DNA of 64,000 bases from Selaginella tamariscina (lineage: Eukaryota > Streptophyta > Lycopodiopsida > Selaginellales > Selaginellaceae). The notes beneath the pieces were generated by a model. The model made no database searches, had not been told where the DNA came from, and saw nothing but the letters and a program-made list of their open reading frames with translations. Location: positions 292,719 to 356,718 of the forward strand of contig PUQB01000175.1 of assembly GCA_003024785.1 (NCBI GenBank), read 5' to 3'. The first letter of the stretch is position 1, and each line of letters begins with the position of its first letter. Shown in pieces: positions 11,221 through 22,087 of the stretch. A program made the translations under genes and the position numbers.

Positions 11221-12510
11221 ATGGAGTTGTCATCAAATTCTGGGTAAGAATTAATACAAAACATGTTATATTCGGATATGTATTTGAAGAAGTAATCATT
11301 TTTGTATTCATATGTGGAATTGAGGTGACATTAAAGACAAGAGGAGGAGATGAGATGGGCAGGGGGATTTTGGAATAACATGGCTATATTTCAAAATAAA
11401 CGAGAAGCACATTAGATCAAACATGGTTGCTGTCAAACTAACCTTTATCACATATTGTGGAAGTAAAACAATGGAAACTAGATTCATTAATTAAGCACTC
11501 AAGGGCATGCTGCAAATCAAGATTGGATTATGCTCAAAATATATACCTTGTTTCATCCAATGTCACATTTTCGGATCTAGAGAATGCGAGATATAACAAG
11601 AACCTCGGGTGATTCTGTCAGCTTGTGGATTATGACGTTCATGTGTTCACTAATGATGTCGACCGTGGAGTTCTTCTTCAACTAAATGAAAGCCTAATAT
11701 AGAGGGGATCATATTAGATGTTTACTTCGAGGATCTCAATATTCATCAAGTAGGTGTATTTGCAGCAGACATTGCTTCACAATACAAAACATCCACAAGT
11801 GAAGTAATCGTCCCTCTTCTTATTGAAAAAGAACACAACGACATCATTAGGAAGATTGAGAGGGTCGCTCGGTCCCAGGTTATTTACAGATCATGTTCAA
11901 TTTGCTTAGGAATTTTCGGAAGCTGGAAGAGTATGCCAAGAACATTAAAACAGCTACAGTCATGGCTCACACATGTTGATTCAGACCGCAAAAGGAAATC
12001 ATATGTCATTTTGTCAGCTGCACATGTGGCATCCCATGCTGCAATAAGCCACAAGAAAATGATGTTGGATGATAGGATTTATGCCCACACTATCTCAGTG
12101 CCTTCTTTCTTTCATAGTATGAACACAAAACAACATTATATAGAACGGTGTAAGAATTGTCGTCCTTCATCTTCTTTATCAGCTCAGCTACACGTTCTTG
12201 GTTGAGTGGCCTATAATTGAAGTTGGGGTTAACGCTGCAATACTTAACCCTACACTAGCGTGAGGACAAAGAAAAAGAAATCAAACAAAGGAGATTTCAT
12301 TCGTTGTCATGGTAAATTTTGACATGATGTTTTTTCGCCTGGGGTTGGACCGTTTCTTTCAAAAGCTTAAGGAGATGGGTGCACTTGCGAAGATTTGGTC
12401 ATGCATGCAGATTCACAACTTGACACCACTGCTGAATTTGCTTAACAAACATTGTAGTGTTGCAAAACAGGTGATTCGTAAAGATTGAATTTTTTACCAG
12501 TGAATATGTT
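11221..12510 (+). pseudogene. Unrecognised coding-like stretch
   Basis: The plus strand is less AT-rich here and carries coding-like frames, the longest at 11933-12205 (90 aa, ILSAAHVASHAAISHKKMML within it). Upstream, 11740-11930 reads on in the same frame with VGVFAADIASQYKTSTSEV and KEHNDIIRKIERVARSQVIY. Near 12320-12480 a frame reads FFQKLKEMGALAKIWSCMQ and LTPLLNLLNKHCSVAKQVI. I do not recognise a family. The pieces could be exons of a decayed host gene or part of a DNA transposon. A possible short first exon at 11221-11244 is followed by GTAAGA. Confidence 0.25.
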
Positions 12511-13400
12511 ATAAATTTCTCGAATTTTACAATATAAGAAAGAAAAGCAAGCCATATTTCTTCAAAAATGAAAGATTAATTGGGCTTCATTGAGAGATCA
12601 ATTAGTTAAGGATAATGAAGAATGCACATATCTTAGTGGTGGACGACTCTCCTCAAAAGGCTATCCTCAACGAAAACATTGCTTGTATCTATCCAATCAC
12701 TTTCGACCCATATTCTAATATCAATACCATGAATGACTAGTGAATTACTTGAATATGTGCCTCAAAAAGAAGAATCTTGAAAACTTTTGTGAGCAATATC
12801 CACCATATTAAACATACCCTGACGCTTTTTTTTCTTGTGATTTTGAATTTTATAAATTGAAGGAGAACAACCGGGTGCTCTACAATATTATTCTTAAGGA
12901 ACGTTATGTTTTAGATAAGCCTTTATGCACTCTTGTTCTTATCACAACTTATGTATTAACAAGGATGGCACTCCTAATTGCATTCGTGAGAGTGTTAGGT
13001 GGTGGCAACAACATAAAGATTTTGACTAATATGATTCGATTAATTCGGAGAGTGGTGACTTAGACAAAATGAGGACATTTCTCTGTATAGTTTAGGAAAA
13101 AATATTTACAAATAAATTAACAGGTTGATAAGGAAATGATTTTATTTGTAATTATGTTTGATAATATTTTTTAATTATTGTAAAATATTTTTACAATGAA
13201 GAATAATACAAATATTCTAAGATATTTTAGGAATATTCTTTACTAAGTAAGATTAATGGATTAATTTGTTAATTAATTAATATTTAAGTCTTAATTAATT
13301 ATTTAAGAAATAATTAATTAAGAATTAAAACTTAAGTATTAATTAGTAATTTATTTTATATTCTCATTTTCATGTATCATGCCATTTTAGTTACAATGTG
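12511..13400. other. AT-rich spacer with no gene seen
   Basis: Mostly AT-rich; 13130-13340 is dominated by TTAATTAA-type runs. A 68-aa frame at 12857-13063 has no recognised similarity and is not called. Confidence 0.4.
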
Positions 13401-13603
13401 CATATAAACTAAAAATGATACTCCAAGAGCTAATCTAAAAATAATGTTCTTTCTTATCCTGTAAGCATATCTTGTAAGCATGTCTTGTAGGTATATCCTA
13501 TAGGTATATCCTGTAGGCATATCCTATATCCCGTATCCTATATCATGTATCCTGTAGGTTGTATCTTGTAATCATATCATGTATTATGTATCGAGTCGTG
13601 ACA
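13401..13603 (-). repeat. Chromovirus-family LTR fragment
   Basis: Matches the start-side part of the family LTR. It contains 'aaatgatactccaagagcta', the repeated 'ggtatatcctgtag' motif, and ends on the plus strand with GAGTCGTGACA. The outer part of the LTR is absent. It abuts the gypsy relic that follows. Confidence 0.7.
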
Positions 13604-16600
13604 ACCATTTTTAAGAGAATCTATTCCGAACAAGAATGCTAGAACACAACCCAATTAAGGAGAAACTGGCCAACAACAGAGGTAGTTACACTAGCAAGAG
13701 TACTAACTTCCACCCAACAAGTTAGGTAGTTAGAAGCAATAATAACATACTCGTTAATAGTAGTCAATTGTGGAAAAGGTCTCATAAATCAAATGCCACC
13801 GATTCAAACGGACGAGAAACTGCAATTGATTCCAACCGACCTTCCAAAGTACACGGGGGAGTATTATGAGCTTGGCACCACACACAACTACGCACATATC
13901 GAATCACATCTCCTTACAACTCTAGCTAATAAAAGGATCTACATAACTTCTTCATCACACGACGATGTTCCATGTGCTCGCTAAGAACAATAGAGTCATG
14001 GTAAGCATGGAGGAAGTGTGGAACGAAGATAGAAAGCACTAGCAACTGTAAATGATCATCCGGATCAGTTCCACAAAATAAAGAAGGTCGTCCTTAAAGT
14101 GATATTTCTAATGTAAGTGCCTAAAGCAAGTCATCAACAAGTGATGCAGGATTTTCAAACTCATGATGAAGCCTTCAAATTCACAGCTCAACTTTTTGAA
14201 TTTCCCGAGTCTCATCTAAAGACAACAAATTTAACTCTGCACCTTGCAGATATTAAATGTCAAGCACTGCAACTGCTAATGATATCAAATCTTCATCTAA
14301 AGTCCACTGATGTTGAAACAACTGGCTCCTCAAAGAGAGAATAAGAGAGAGAAGGTGGAAGAAGAGCTCAAGAAAGAGTGTCAGCATCAGCCATGGAACT
14401 CCCTAGGCAATGAAAAACCTCGAAGTCATAAATTTGAAGCTTCAAGACCCACCGAGTAGTATGGCCAACCAAGTTCTTTCGTTTCAATAATGAAGTAATT
14501 ACAGCATGATCGCTTTCCAACATCGTCCAAGAATCATGCAAGTAGGCATGGAGCTTCTCAAAACCCCAAATTGCTACTAGACATTTCTTTTTTATCATGG
14601 AATAGTTCACCTTTGTTGGCTGCAACGTATGGTTGATGTACACAATGGGATGCCGTTGACCAGGTACACACGTACTCTCTTGCATCAATATGCCCCCAAG
14701 ACTGATGTTAAAAGCATCCAGGCATAAGATGAAAGGACGAATGTAATCAGGGTATGCCAAAATTGGAGGAGTTGTCAATAGCTCTTTAAGATTTGCAAAC
14801 ACTTGTTTGCAATCCTTAAACCACGGTCCAGATATGCCAAAAAAGCATTGTACATCGTTCACACACTTTTGGCATAAGGAACTTCAAAACTGCAACAAGT
14901 TTGTTAAGAACGACTTGTAAACCTTCATGGGAAATGCGATAGCCAAGATAAGTGATGTCCTTGGAACCAAACACACACTTAGATGACTTCAGCTTTAAAT
15001 CAACTTCCTGCAACTGATCCAAAACCTTATGTACATCACCGACATGCTCCTCCCACATTCCTGCTGAGTTGATTAAAACATTGTCGATGAAGTTGGCAAT
15101 CACCCACGGCATATTGCAAAAAACCTCATCCATCATATGCTGAAAAGTCGTTGGAACATTGCTCAATTAAAAGGTACCACCAAGAACTCATACATGCCAA
15201 ATGGTATCCAAAAAGCAATCTTGGGAATGTCCATGTTAGCTATCGAAACTTGCCAATATCTAGAGGTGAGATTTAGCTTATTAAACTAACGACTTGCCCT
15301 AGTCAATCCAAAAGATCTACAGTATGAGGAAGTGGATAAACATCTGAAATGGTTACATCATTTAATAGGCAATAATCGATACAGAACTAAATGCTTCCAT
15401 CCAGCTTCGTCATAAGATGAAGTTCGCACACCTAAAGATTTCAAATTTTTTGGATAGCACCCTTCTTCAACATCTCCTTAACATTTGCTCATAAGATCTT
15501 AAGCTCATTTGATGACCAGCACCAAACAGGTACCTTGATTGGCCTAGCATCCCTAATTAGAATAGAGTGGCGTGTCGCAATCTTGGCCCCAAACGACAAG
15601 TCAAAGTTGAAAAGATCAGCATACTCTTTGAGTTGATCAGCGATTACAACAAAACAATCTAAGGGATTCAAACAGGGAAATGAAAGGAAGATGCTTAGAA
15701 GTAAGGGTGAAACAGAAGTGATGGAAGCAAATATGAAGGAGATGGACAAAGTAGAATAGAAGTAAAAGGAATGAAAAAAGGATGAGGGAGAGTCAAACAA
15801 GGGGAGGCTTTTTAAAGTCACACTTGGCATAATTGCGAGTCAACAATCCATACTAAGAATAAAGTGAAAAACTTGACTCATCACCACCCGCAAAGATTAA
15901 AGCTCAAACTCACAATCGTTCACACGAACAATGATGTCAACTTCATCTTGCAAACAAGCATGAGTGTGTTAGTTGCCGTACAGAATGAAAGACTAGTTTT
16001 AACACACGATGCACATGAAGACTACAACATGTAACAACAGATTGAGAAATAAAAGACAAACTCAAACTTGTATTCACCAATACTGAAATAAAAACAGGAC
16101 ATATCATGTGATTAAACTGAGTTTGAAAAATGAAGACCGGATGAACTGGTGTGTTAAGTGAACCCCTTGATGATACTCTCAAAAGAAAGATGAATGAGTC
16201 GCTAACTTATTCACACGAGGATCCTCTTCTACTCGTGCGATTTGTCATTTCCCTAAAGATGCACTACATCAAGACCTTCCACTACATGAGGGCCAATCGG
16301 ACGTTGTTGTCGCCAAGGTCTCCACCCCGGAAATGGAGGATGCCAATTGGGAAAATATCAACAACGCTGATAAGTGTGTCCAACCTCATCACACACCTAA
16401 CAACAAATTGCATGTCCATATCCACGGACCCAACCTTGTGTTGGTACACATGCAACGGTAACATCAACTCCATCAAAGCATGACCATCCCAAACATGAAG
16501 TGAAACTAGAGAACATGAGTCGCAGAGCATTGTCAAGAGTCATTGGAGCCAGTGCATGCATAAGCCTCACGAGGTCTTGGGCAAGTGCTAGCCACAACAT

Positions 16601-16900
16601 ACCTAACTTGATGCGCTCTATCATGTTAGACTCTGCACGCAGTAAAAGGCTTCAAAAGCGAATACCAAACTACATCACCGATTCAAATGGCTCCTAACGA
16701 ATGCAATACAACTACTGAAAAGCATCATTATAGTCATTAGCATGCCCAAATGCATATTTGAAAAAAATATTCCAATTCCCACGAGTTGCAATGTTTATAT
16801 CATTATACCATTGTAACGTCGTCCCTTGAAGACAAATAGGAAACTCGTGTAAACACTAAACATCAACCCATGAATGATATGTGGCAACCATGATAAAGTA
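13604..16900 (-). mobile_element. Old Ty3/gypsy relic (element B)
   Basis: A second gypsy lineage, unlike the chromovirus family, on the minus strand. From low to high coordinate it shows an integrase zinc-finger and core region (13.6-14.1 kb), RNase H (14.37-14.86 kb, with KVNYSMIKKKCLVAIWGFEK), reverse transcriptase (14.82-15.4 kb, with LGYRISHEGL), an RT leader (15.5-15.6 kb, EYADLFNFDLSFGA) and a poorly preserved gag-like region to about 16.9 kb. No LTR pair could be recognised. It is an old, heavily broken fossil. The plus-strand frames at 16.15-16.7 kb are shadows. Confidence 0.7.
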
Positions 16901-17922
16901 GTCAAACCAATGGTACACATCATCCTTAAGATTTCCATGAAAGAAATCCAATCAAATGTGAGGATTCATAATAGAAGTAGGAATAATACCATGGGCTATA
17001 AACGTTGTCATCAATTGAGAATGATTTTTTATAACTGCATAGTATTTAATAATTACATGAGTAATTGCTTCACAAACAAAGGATTTGTTTGTTGTGCATC
17101 TATGAATAAAAAAAAAATCAAGAAAAAAAAAAATCTACAAGGACAAACATATTTATTCAATGAAAAAGCTAAATTTAAGAAAACAAAGAAGATTTATAAA
17201 AAGAACACAAATATGAGCGTTCCGTATGGACAATTAAAGGTGCCCATTACCTCCGTGAATGTGAGAACTTGGAATATAAAAATGTATATATCTTATTAAC
17301 TTAAAAACTTAATTTACATACAAGAGCAAACAATGCATATTAAAACCAATTAAAATCCACTAAGTAAATAATAATATGTGCACATCCAACCGTACAAATG
17401 GACCTTACATATGTAAATAATGATTTATAAGTTAAACTTCACATATATATATATATAAAATTCCCTGATTAGCCGCTAGCAAAGACAGAATAAAGAAACA
17501 TATAATCCAAACAATTGTAGCATGCTCTCCACTATATGAATGTATCAGCAAACAACTTGTTCACAATTGTTTTTCAGTTTATTCTATTGAATTGACAACA
17601 ATGGCAAGTATGTTAACAGATTTCTACATAATTATCTCCACCACATCTGATTGCGACTTAATCCAATAATTCTAAGAGTTGTTTGCACACGCTCATACAC
17701 ATTACAATCATGGACTTTTTATAAATTTGCATGTTGCCAAAATGGGGGTTGCACAACACCACCTCATTTAATATATGCACATTGTTCACGATATATCCCG
17801 AGATCTTTGAAAGCCATGCTCCTTCCGAGCTAAGAGATTGTCCTTATCCAGTACAGATTGTTCGGATTCCAAAGTAAAAAAACGGAGTAAGTGTTTTTCA
17901 CCTCGATGGTATAATTGAAACT
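16901..17922. other. Spacer upstream of the wound-induced gene
   Basis: No gene is supported. The 141-aa frame at 16874-17299 is lysine- and asparagine-rich because of A-rich sequence and has no recognisable domain. The last 300 bases should include the promoter of the gene at 17995. Confidence 0.4.
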
Positions 17923-17932
17923 CTATATAAAC
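17923..17932 (+). promoter_or_regulatory. TATA box of the wound-induced-protein gene
   Basis: TCTATATAAA lies about 65-70 bp before the ATG at 17995, leaving a short 5' leader of about 35-40 nt if transcription starts about 30 bp downstream. Confidence 0.7.
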
Positions 17933-17994
17933 AGAGTATATGGCGTTTCATACTTCAATTCCTTACATAGTTACTTACAGTCCTCTACTTTCAA

Positions 17995-18483
17995 ATGGAC
18001 AGTACAAGTGAGAGCATCATCATGTCATTCTATGACGCTCTTGCATATGGGGATGTCTCAGAAAGTGAGAGCATCATCATGTCATTCTATGAAGCTCTTG
18101 CATATGGGGATGTCTCGGAAATCTCCTCCATGGTAACAGAGGATCTCGAGTGGAGGTTCCACGGTCCGCCACAGCACCAGCACCTGATGAGAATGCTAAC
18201 TGGTGTGGACAGGCTTGGCTCCTTTACATTCAACCCCTCCACAATCTGTGCCATTGGTGACAAGGTGTTTGCAGAAGGCGGGCTGAATCCAGTTTCACAG
18301 AAACAACATGAAGAGATTTGCTGGGTGCACGTGTGGACTGTTGATCCGAAGACGTCCCGCATCGTGGAGCTAAGTGAATGCTTCAACACATCAGTCACCG
18401 TTACTGCTCCGTCGAGCTGCCGCACAGTATGGCAGAGTCAGGCCACAAGGAGATCCATGCCTGGTCTTGTCTTTGCAATGTGA
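17995..18483 (+). CDS. Wound-induced protein 1-like (SnoaL-like fold)
   Basis: A 162-aa intronless protein of the plant WUN1 family, small NTF2/SnoaL-like proteins of unknown biochemical role induced by wounding and stress. Diagnostic features are the N-terminal helix with FYEALAYGDVSEISSMV, the EDLEWRFHGPP motif, HVWTVDPKTSRIVELSECFN, and the C-terminal SCRTVWQS...MPGLVFAM typical of the family. The C-terminus is full length and no frame break is seen. The oddity is at the N-terminus: a perfect-frame 57-bp tandem duplication (18007-18063 and 18064-18120) doubles the SESIIMSFY(D/E)ALAYGDVSE helix. The start is the first ATG after a TATA box. No signal peptide is visible. This is the best-preserved host gene in the window. 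Confidence 0.9.
   Translation: MDSTSESIIMSFYDALAYGDVSESESIIMSFYEALAYGDVSEISSMVTEDLEWRFHGPPQHQHLMRMLTGVDRLGSFTFNPSTICAIGDKVFAEGGLNPVSQKQHEEICWVHVWTVDPKTSRIVELSECFNTSVTVTAPSSCRTVWQSQATRRSMPGLVFAM
18007..18120 (+). repeat. 57-bp in-frame tandem duplication
   Basis: Two copies, 18007-18063 and 18064-18120, each starting AGTGAGAGCATCATCATG. They differ at only a few bases (gac/gaa, tca/tcg). The duplication adds 19 residues to the first helix of the wound-induced protein. Confidence 0.95.
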
Positions 18484-19780
18484 TTGCTCCCAGTTTTAGC
18501 TGTGGAAGTGACTTAAATGTTCTCTCTGGAGTGATAATATGTACATTTTTTAATATCAATTATTATACAGAGACAAAGATATTCAGATTTATGCAAACAG
18601 CCATAATTTAATTCTCGCTTTGAATTAACCAGTCTAACTCTCTTTCACACACACACGATGAAACACTGTAAGTTGATGTTAAACGCCCTGTTTTTGTCAT
18701 TTTACTCTACCAAAACGGGTGATTTTATACTATACCCTTTGAATGTTGAGTAAAAAATATCAAAAAAAAATTTATTCAAAATTTAATTTTATTTCACTTT
18801 AAGGGTAATAATTCATAAATTAAACCTTACCCTGCAAATTTATGCCCTGGTTATCACATGCAAGTCCGCACGTTGAAAATGTGATTAAGAAACGTGTTCT
18901 TAGGAATATTTTCCTTTCCTTTATGTACAAGCTATGTTCGAATCCTCGCAGATGAGTTTACACAAACAGACAAACACATGCCTATATATGCAAAAAGTAT
19001 ATCTATACTGTCACAACAACATGCTATATAAAAACACATAAAACTTTATGTCACACGCGCTGTGCATATGCACACAAAGTGCATCTTCCATTTTGTAGCA
19101 TAGCTAATTTAAAACATTTAATTCAAAATACTTGTCCAAGACGTAATGATAACGTCTATACTTTAAACATTTTTAAACATTATCAGAACAAGTTTAATAA
19201 ATAATAAATGTTGGCATTTAGTAATTATAGTATGGGTGCTTCCTCACTTACCCTTACCACAGCATAAATTATGCAAAATGCTTTCCCACATTGCATAATT
19301 TAAGAAAATTTCCTTAGTATATAACATGATGTTCGATTGTTTAAGAAAATTTCCTTCCCACTTTATTGTCTTAAACCTCAGTATTCTTACAATACTAAAA
19401 TATTTTCTTAAAATTATCCTTAATTTAAGGTATAGTTACCTAACTCTCTTTTTACTTACACATCATATAGTTAAATTATTTTTTAGCATATTTATAAATA
19501 AATATTTTTTTATAATAAGACCCTAATGCATAGGTACTCATCTAACAAGCGTTGTTTTTTTGAATGATTAAAAATGGTTCGAAAATAGCTTAAACACCAT
19601 ATATGTATTAAAATAAAATATAATAAATATTATTTCGGTAATAAGTAATTAAACACCATATGGTAACTGTTTAGAAATCAGCTATTTAAAATTTCTTAAA
19701 AGTGTGTATAGTTTCTAGTTGTCACATTCACATACATGCACATGTACAAACATACATATATACATAGAGAGAGTTTTCTG
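18484..19780. other. Downstream spacer, AT-rich, no gene
   Basis: After the stop codon the sequence becomes AT-rich, with a short (CA)n run near 18645. The phrase 'tgttcgaatcctcgca' at 18931-18946 resembles a tRNA B box, but there is no tRNA fold around it. No coding sequence is supported. Confidence 0.45.
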
Positions 19781-19785
19781 GATAC

Positions 19786-20190
19786 TGTCAAGCCACGATT
19801 CAAGAATAAAAGGCTTGACTTAGGAGCAGGACAAGAATTAGGAACAAGACAAAAGCAAGACAAGAACTAGGAATAAGACAAGAGCAGGGCAAAAATTAAG
19901 AATAATACATGAACAATAGGTAAGAAGCAGAACAAAAACAAGACAAGAATGATTGTAGAATGACTGGTGTTAATAGTAACTGATTGTACAACAATTACAC
20001 TGGAGCTTTTATGCTTACAACTCCAAGAGCTAATATGGTCATGAGTTAAAAATGGTGATCCTTATCCTATAGGTATATCCTGTAGACATATCCCGTAGGC
20101 ATATCCTGTAAGTATATCCTATAAGCATATCCTTTAGACATATCCTATATCCCGTATCCTATATCTTGTATCCTATATCCTGTCGTGATA
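19786..20190 (-). repeat. Chromovirus A2 3' LTR
   Basis: Begins TGTCAAGCCACGATT and ends with TGTCGTGATA on the plus strand; the last dinucleotide has drifted from CA. It contains the repeated 'ggtatatcctgtag'-type motif and is preceded by GATAC. Confidence 0.85.
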
Positions 20191-21481
20191 GCACCTCCTC
20201 CATAAGGACGAGTTCCATGAGTCCTAAAACCTGGTTTAGCAGGATAACGCCGATGGAAGGCAATAACCTTAAAAAAAGCATGGAGTAGATTGGATGCAGG
20301 TTCGCAAGTGCGGTCAATAGGCAAAAACTTTTCTAATCCACCAAGTATTGAAGTTGGCGGCGATGAAGACGAGAATCAGGAATGGCTGCAACTTCGTACT
20401 CAGGTTCATCGTTAATGACCACAGGAGGGGGAGGAAAATAAGCACGACCAGGAAGAGAAGAAGGATGATACGGTTCCAACAAAGACGTGTGAACACATGA
20501 TGAAATTTCATAGTAGATGGTAGCTATAGTCGGAAAGCTATAGGATTGACCTTAGCCGCAATCCTATAAGGACCCAAGCGTTGAAAATCCAACTTAAAAG
20601 AAGGCGTCAATATGCCGACGAAAAAGCTACACGAGATCACCAATCTTGTATGCAAGTGCCGGCTGACGATGAACATCAACATGACGCTTGTACTGTTCCT
20701 ATGCTTATTGAAGATGAACTCAGAGATCATCCTATACCTGACAAAGATGCTAGAGATGATCATGTACTGCAGGAGCGGAAGAAGGAGAAGCATGAGGAGC
20801 AAAGTCAAAATGTAGATGGTAGCATGTAAGAGCGAAGAAAGGTGTTTGGCATGTAGATGCATGAACGGAGTTGTTGTAAGCAAATTTCGCCATATGAAGG
20901 AAGTCCAACCAGTTATCCTGTTCGTAACTGATGAAGCAGCAAGGTTTGAATTGTGCGTTCTGACTGCCCATTAGTTTGCGGATGATATCCTAAAGAAAGA
21001 TTTACTTTAACTTGTAGACTCCGGAGAAGTTTTCGCCAAAATTTGAACATGAATTGTGAGCCTTGATCAGAAACAATGCTCTCAAGAAGACCATGATGTC
21101 GGAACATTTTGCGGATCACCAACTCAGCAGTTGTCTGGCCTGTAGCCGTCTTGTTACATAATAGAAAATGAGCATGTTTGGTGAAACGGTCAATTATCAT
21201 AAGAACTGCATCAAATCCTCGAGAAGGAGGAAGATCTGTGAGGAAATCCATAGAAATTGACCTCCAAGGAGCAGAAAGAACATGAAGAGTATGAAGAAGA
21301 CCAGAGGGTGCATGACGAGGCATCTTCTACCTGTTGCAGATGTCACAACTCCGTACAAACTTTTCCACAAAATCTCGCAACCCAGGCCACCAATAGTTGC
21401 GAATCATCAACTCAACTGTCTTGGCCACACCAAAATGTCCTGTAGCTGGGCATCATGACAATCTTGTACCACACGAGTCCT

Positions 21482-22087
21482 ATAAATGTCAAGCCACGAT
21501 CCAGGAACCAGGAAGACAGTAGAATTTCAAGAATAGGAAGGCTTGACTCAGGAGCAATACAAAGAATAGGATAAAAACTAGGAACTCAGGAACAAGACCA
21601 GGCGCAAGACAGGATCCAAGAGCCAAACAGAAACAGGATAGGATCTGGGAGTAAGACAGGAAGGTGCAGGATAGAATCTAGGAACAAGACAGAAACAGGA
21701 CAGGATTCGGGAGTAAGACAAGAGCAAGACAAGAGAGAACAAAAGTAAGGAGCAAAACAAGAACAAGACAAGACAAGATTGATCGTAGTAAGACTTGTGT
21801 TGATAGTAACTGATTGTACAACAATTAGGTCGGAGCTTTTATGCTCACAACTCCAAGAGCTAATCTAGGCATGAGTGCTAAAAGTGGCTGCATGCATGCA
21901 AAGTGACTGCATGCATGCAGAGGCTAAGATGAGTCCACATGTTCCTTATCCTCTCGGCATATCCTGTAGGAATATCCTGCAACCATATCCTATATCCGGA
22001 ATCCTGGTAGGAATATTCTGTAGGAAAGTCCTGCAACCCGTATCCTATATCCGGAATCCTGTATCCTGTATCGGGTGTGACAATAAA
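21482..22087 (-). mobile_element. Solo LTR nested in chromovirus A2
   Basis: A 596-bp LTR (21487-22082) begins TGTCAAGCCACGATCC and ends GGGTGTGACA on the plus strand. It is bounded by the 5-bp duplication ATAAA at 21482-21486 and 22083-22087. The pol sequence of the host copy resumes directly beyond it, so it is a clean later insertion reduced to a single LTR. It carries two GCATGCATGC blocks and the 'gttgatagtaactgattg' segment complementary to the family start-of-transcript. Confidence 0.93.

Noticed and set aside
16151-16697. Plus-strand frames of 110 and 65 aa
   Set aside because: They oppose the gag-like part of a minus-strand gypsy relic and have no recognisable domain.
18925-18950. 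tRNA T-arm-like TGTTCGAATCCTCGCA
   Set aside because: No acceptor, D or anticodon stem in the surrounding 90 bases.
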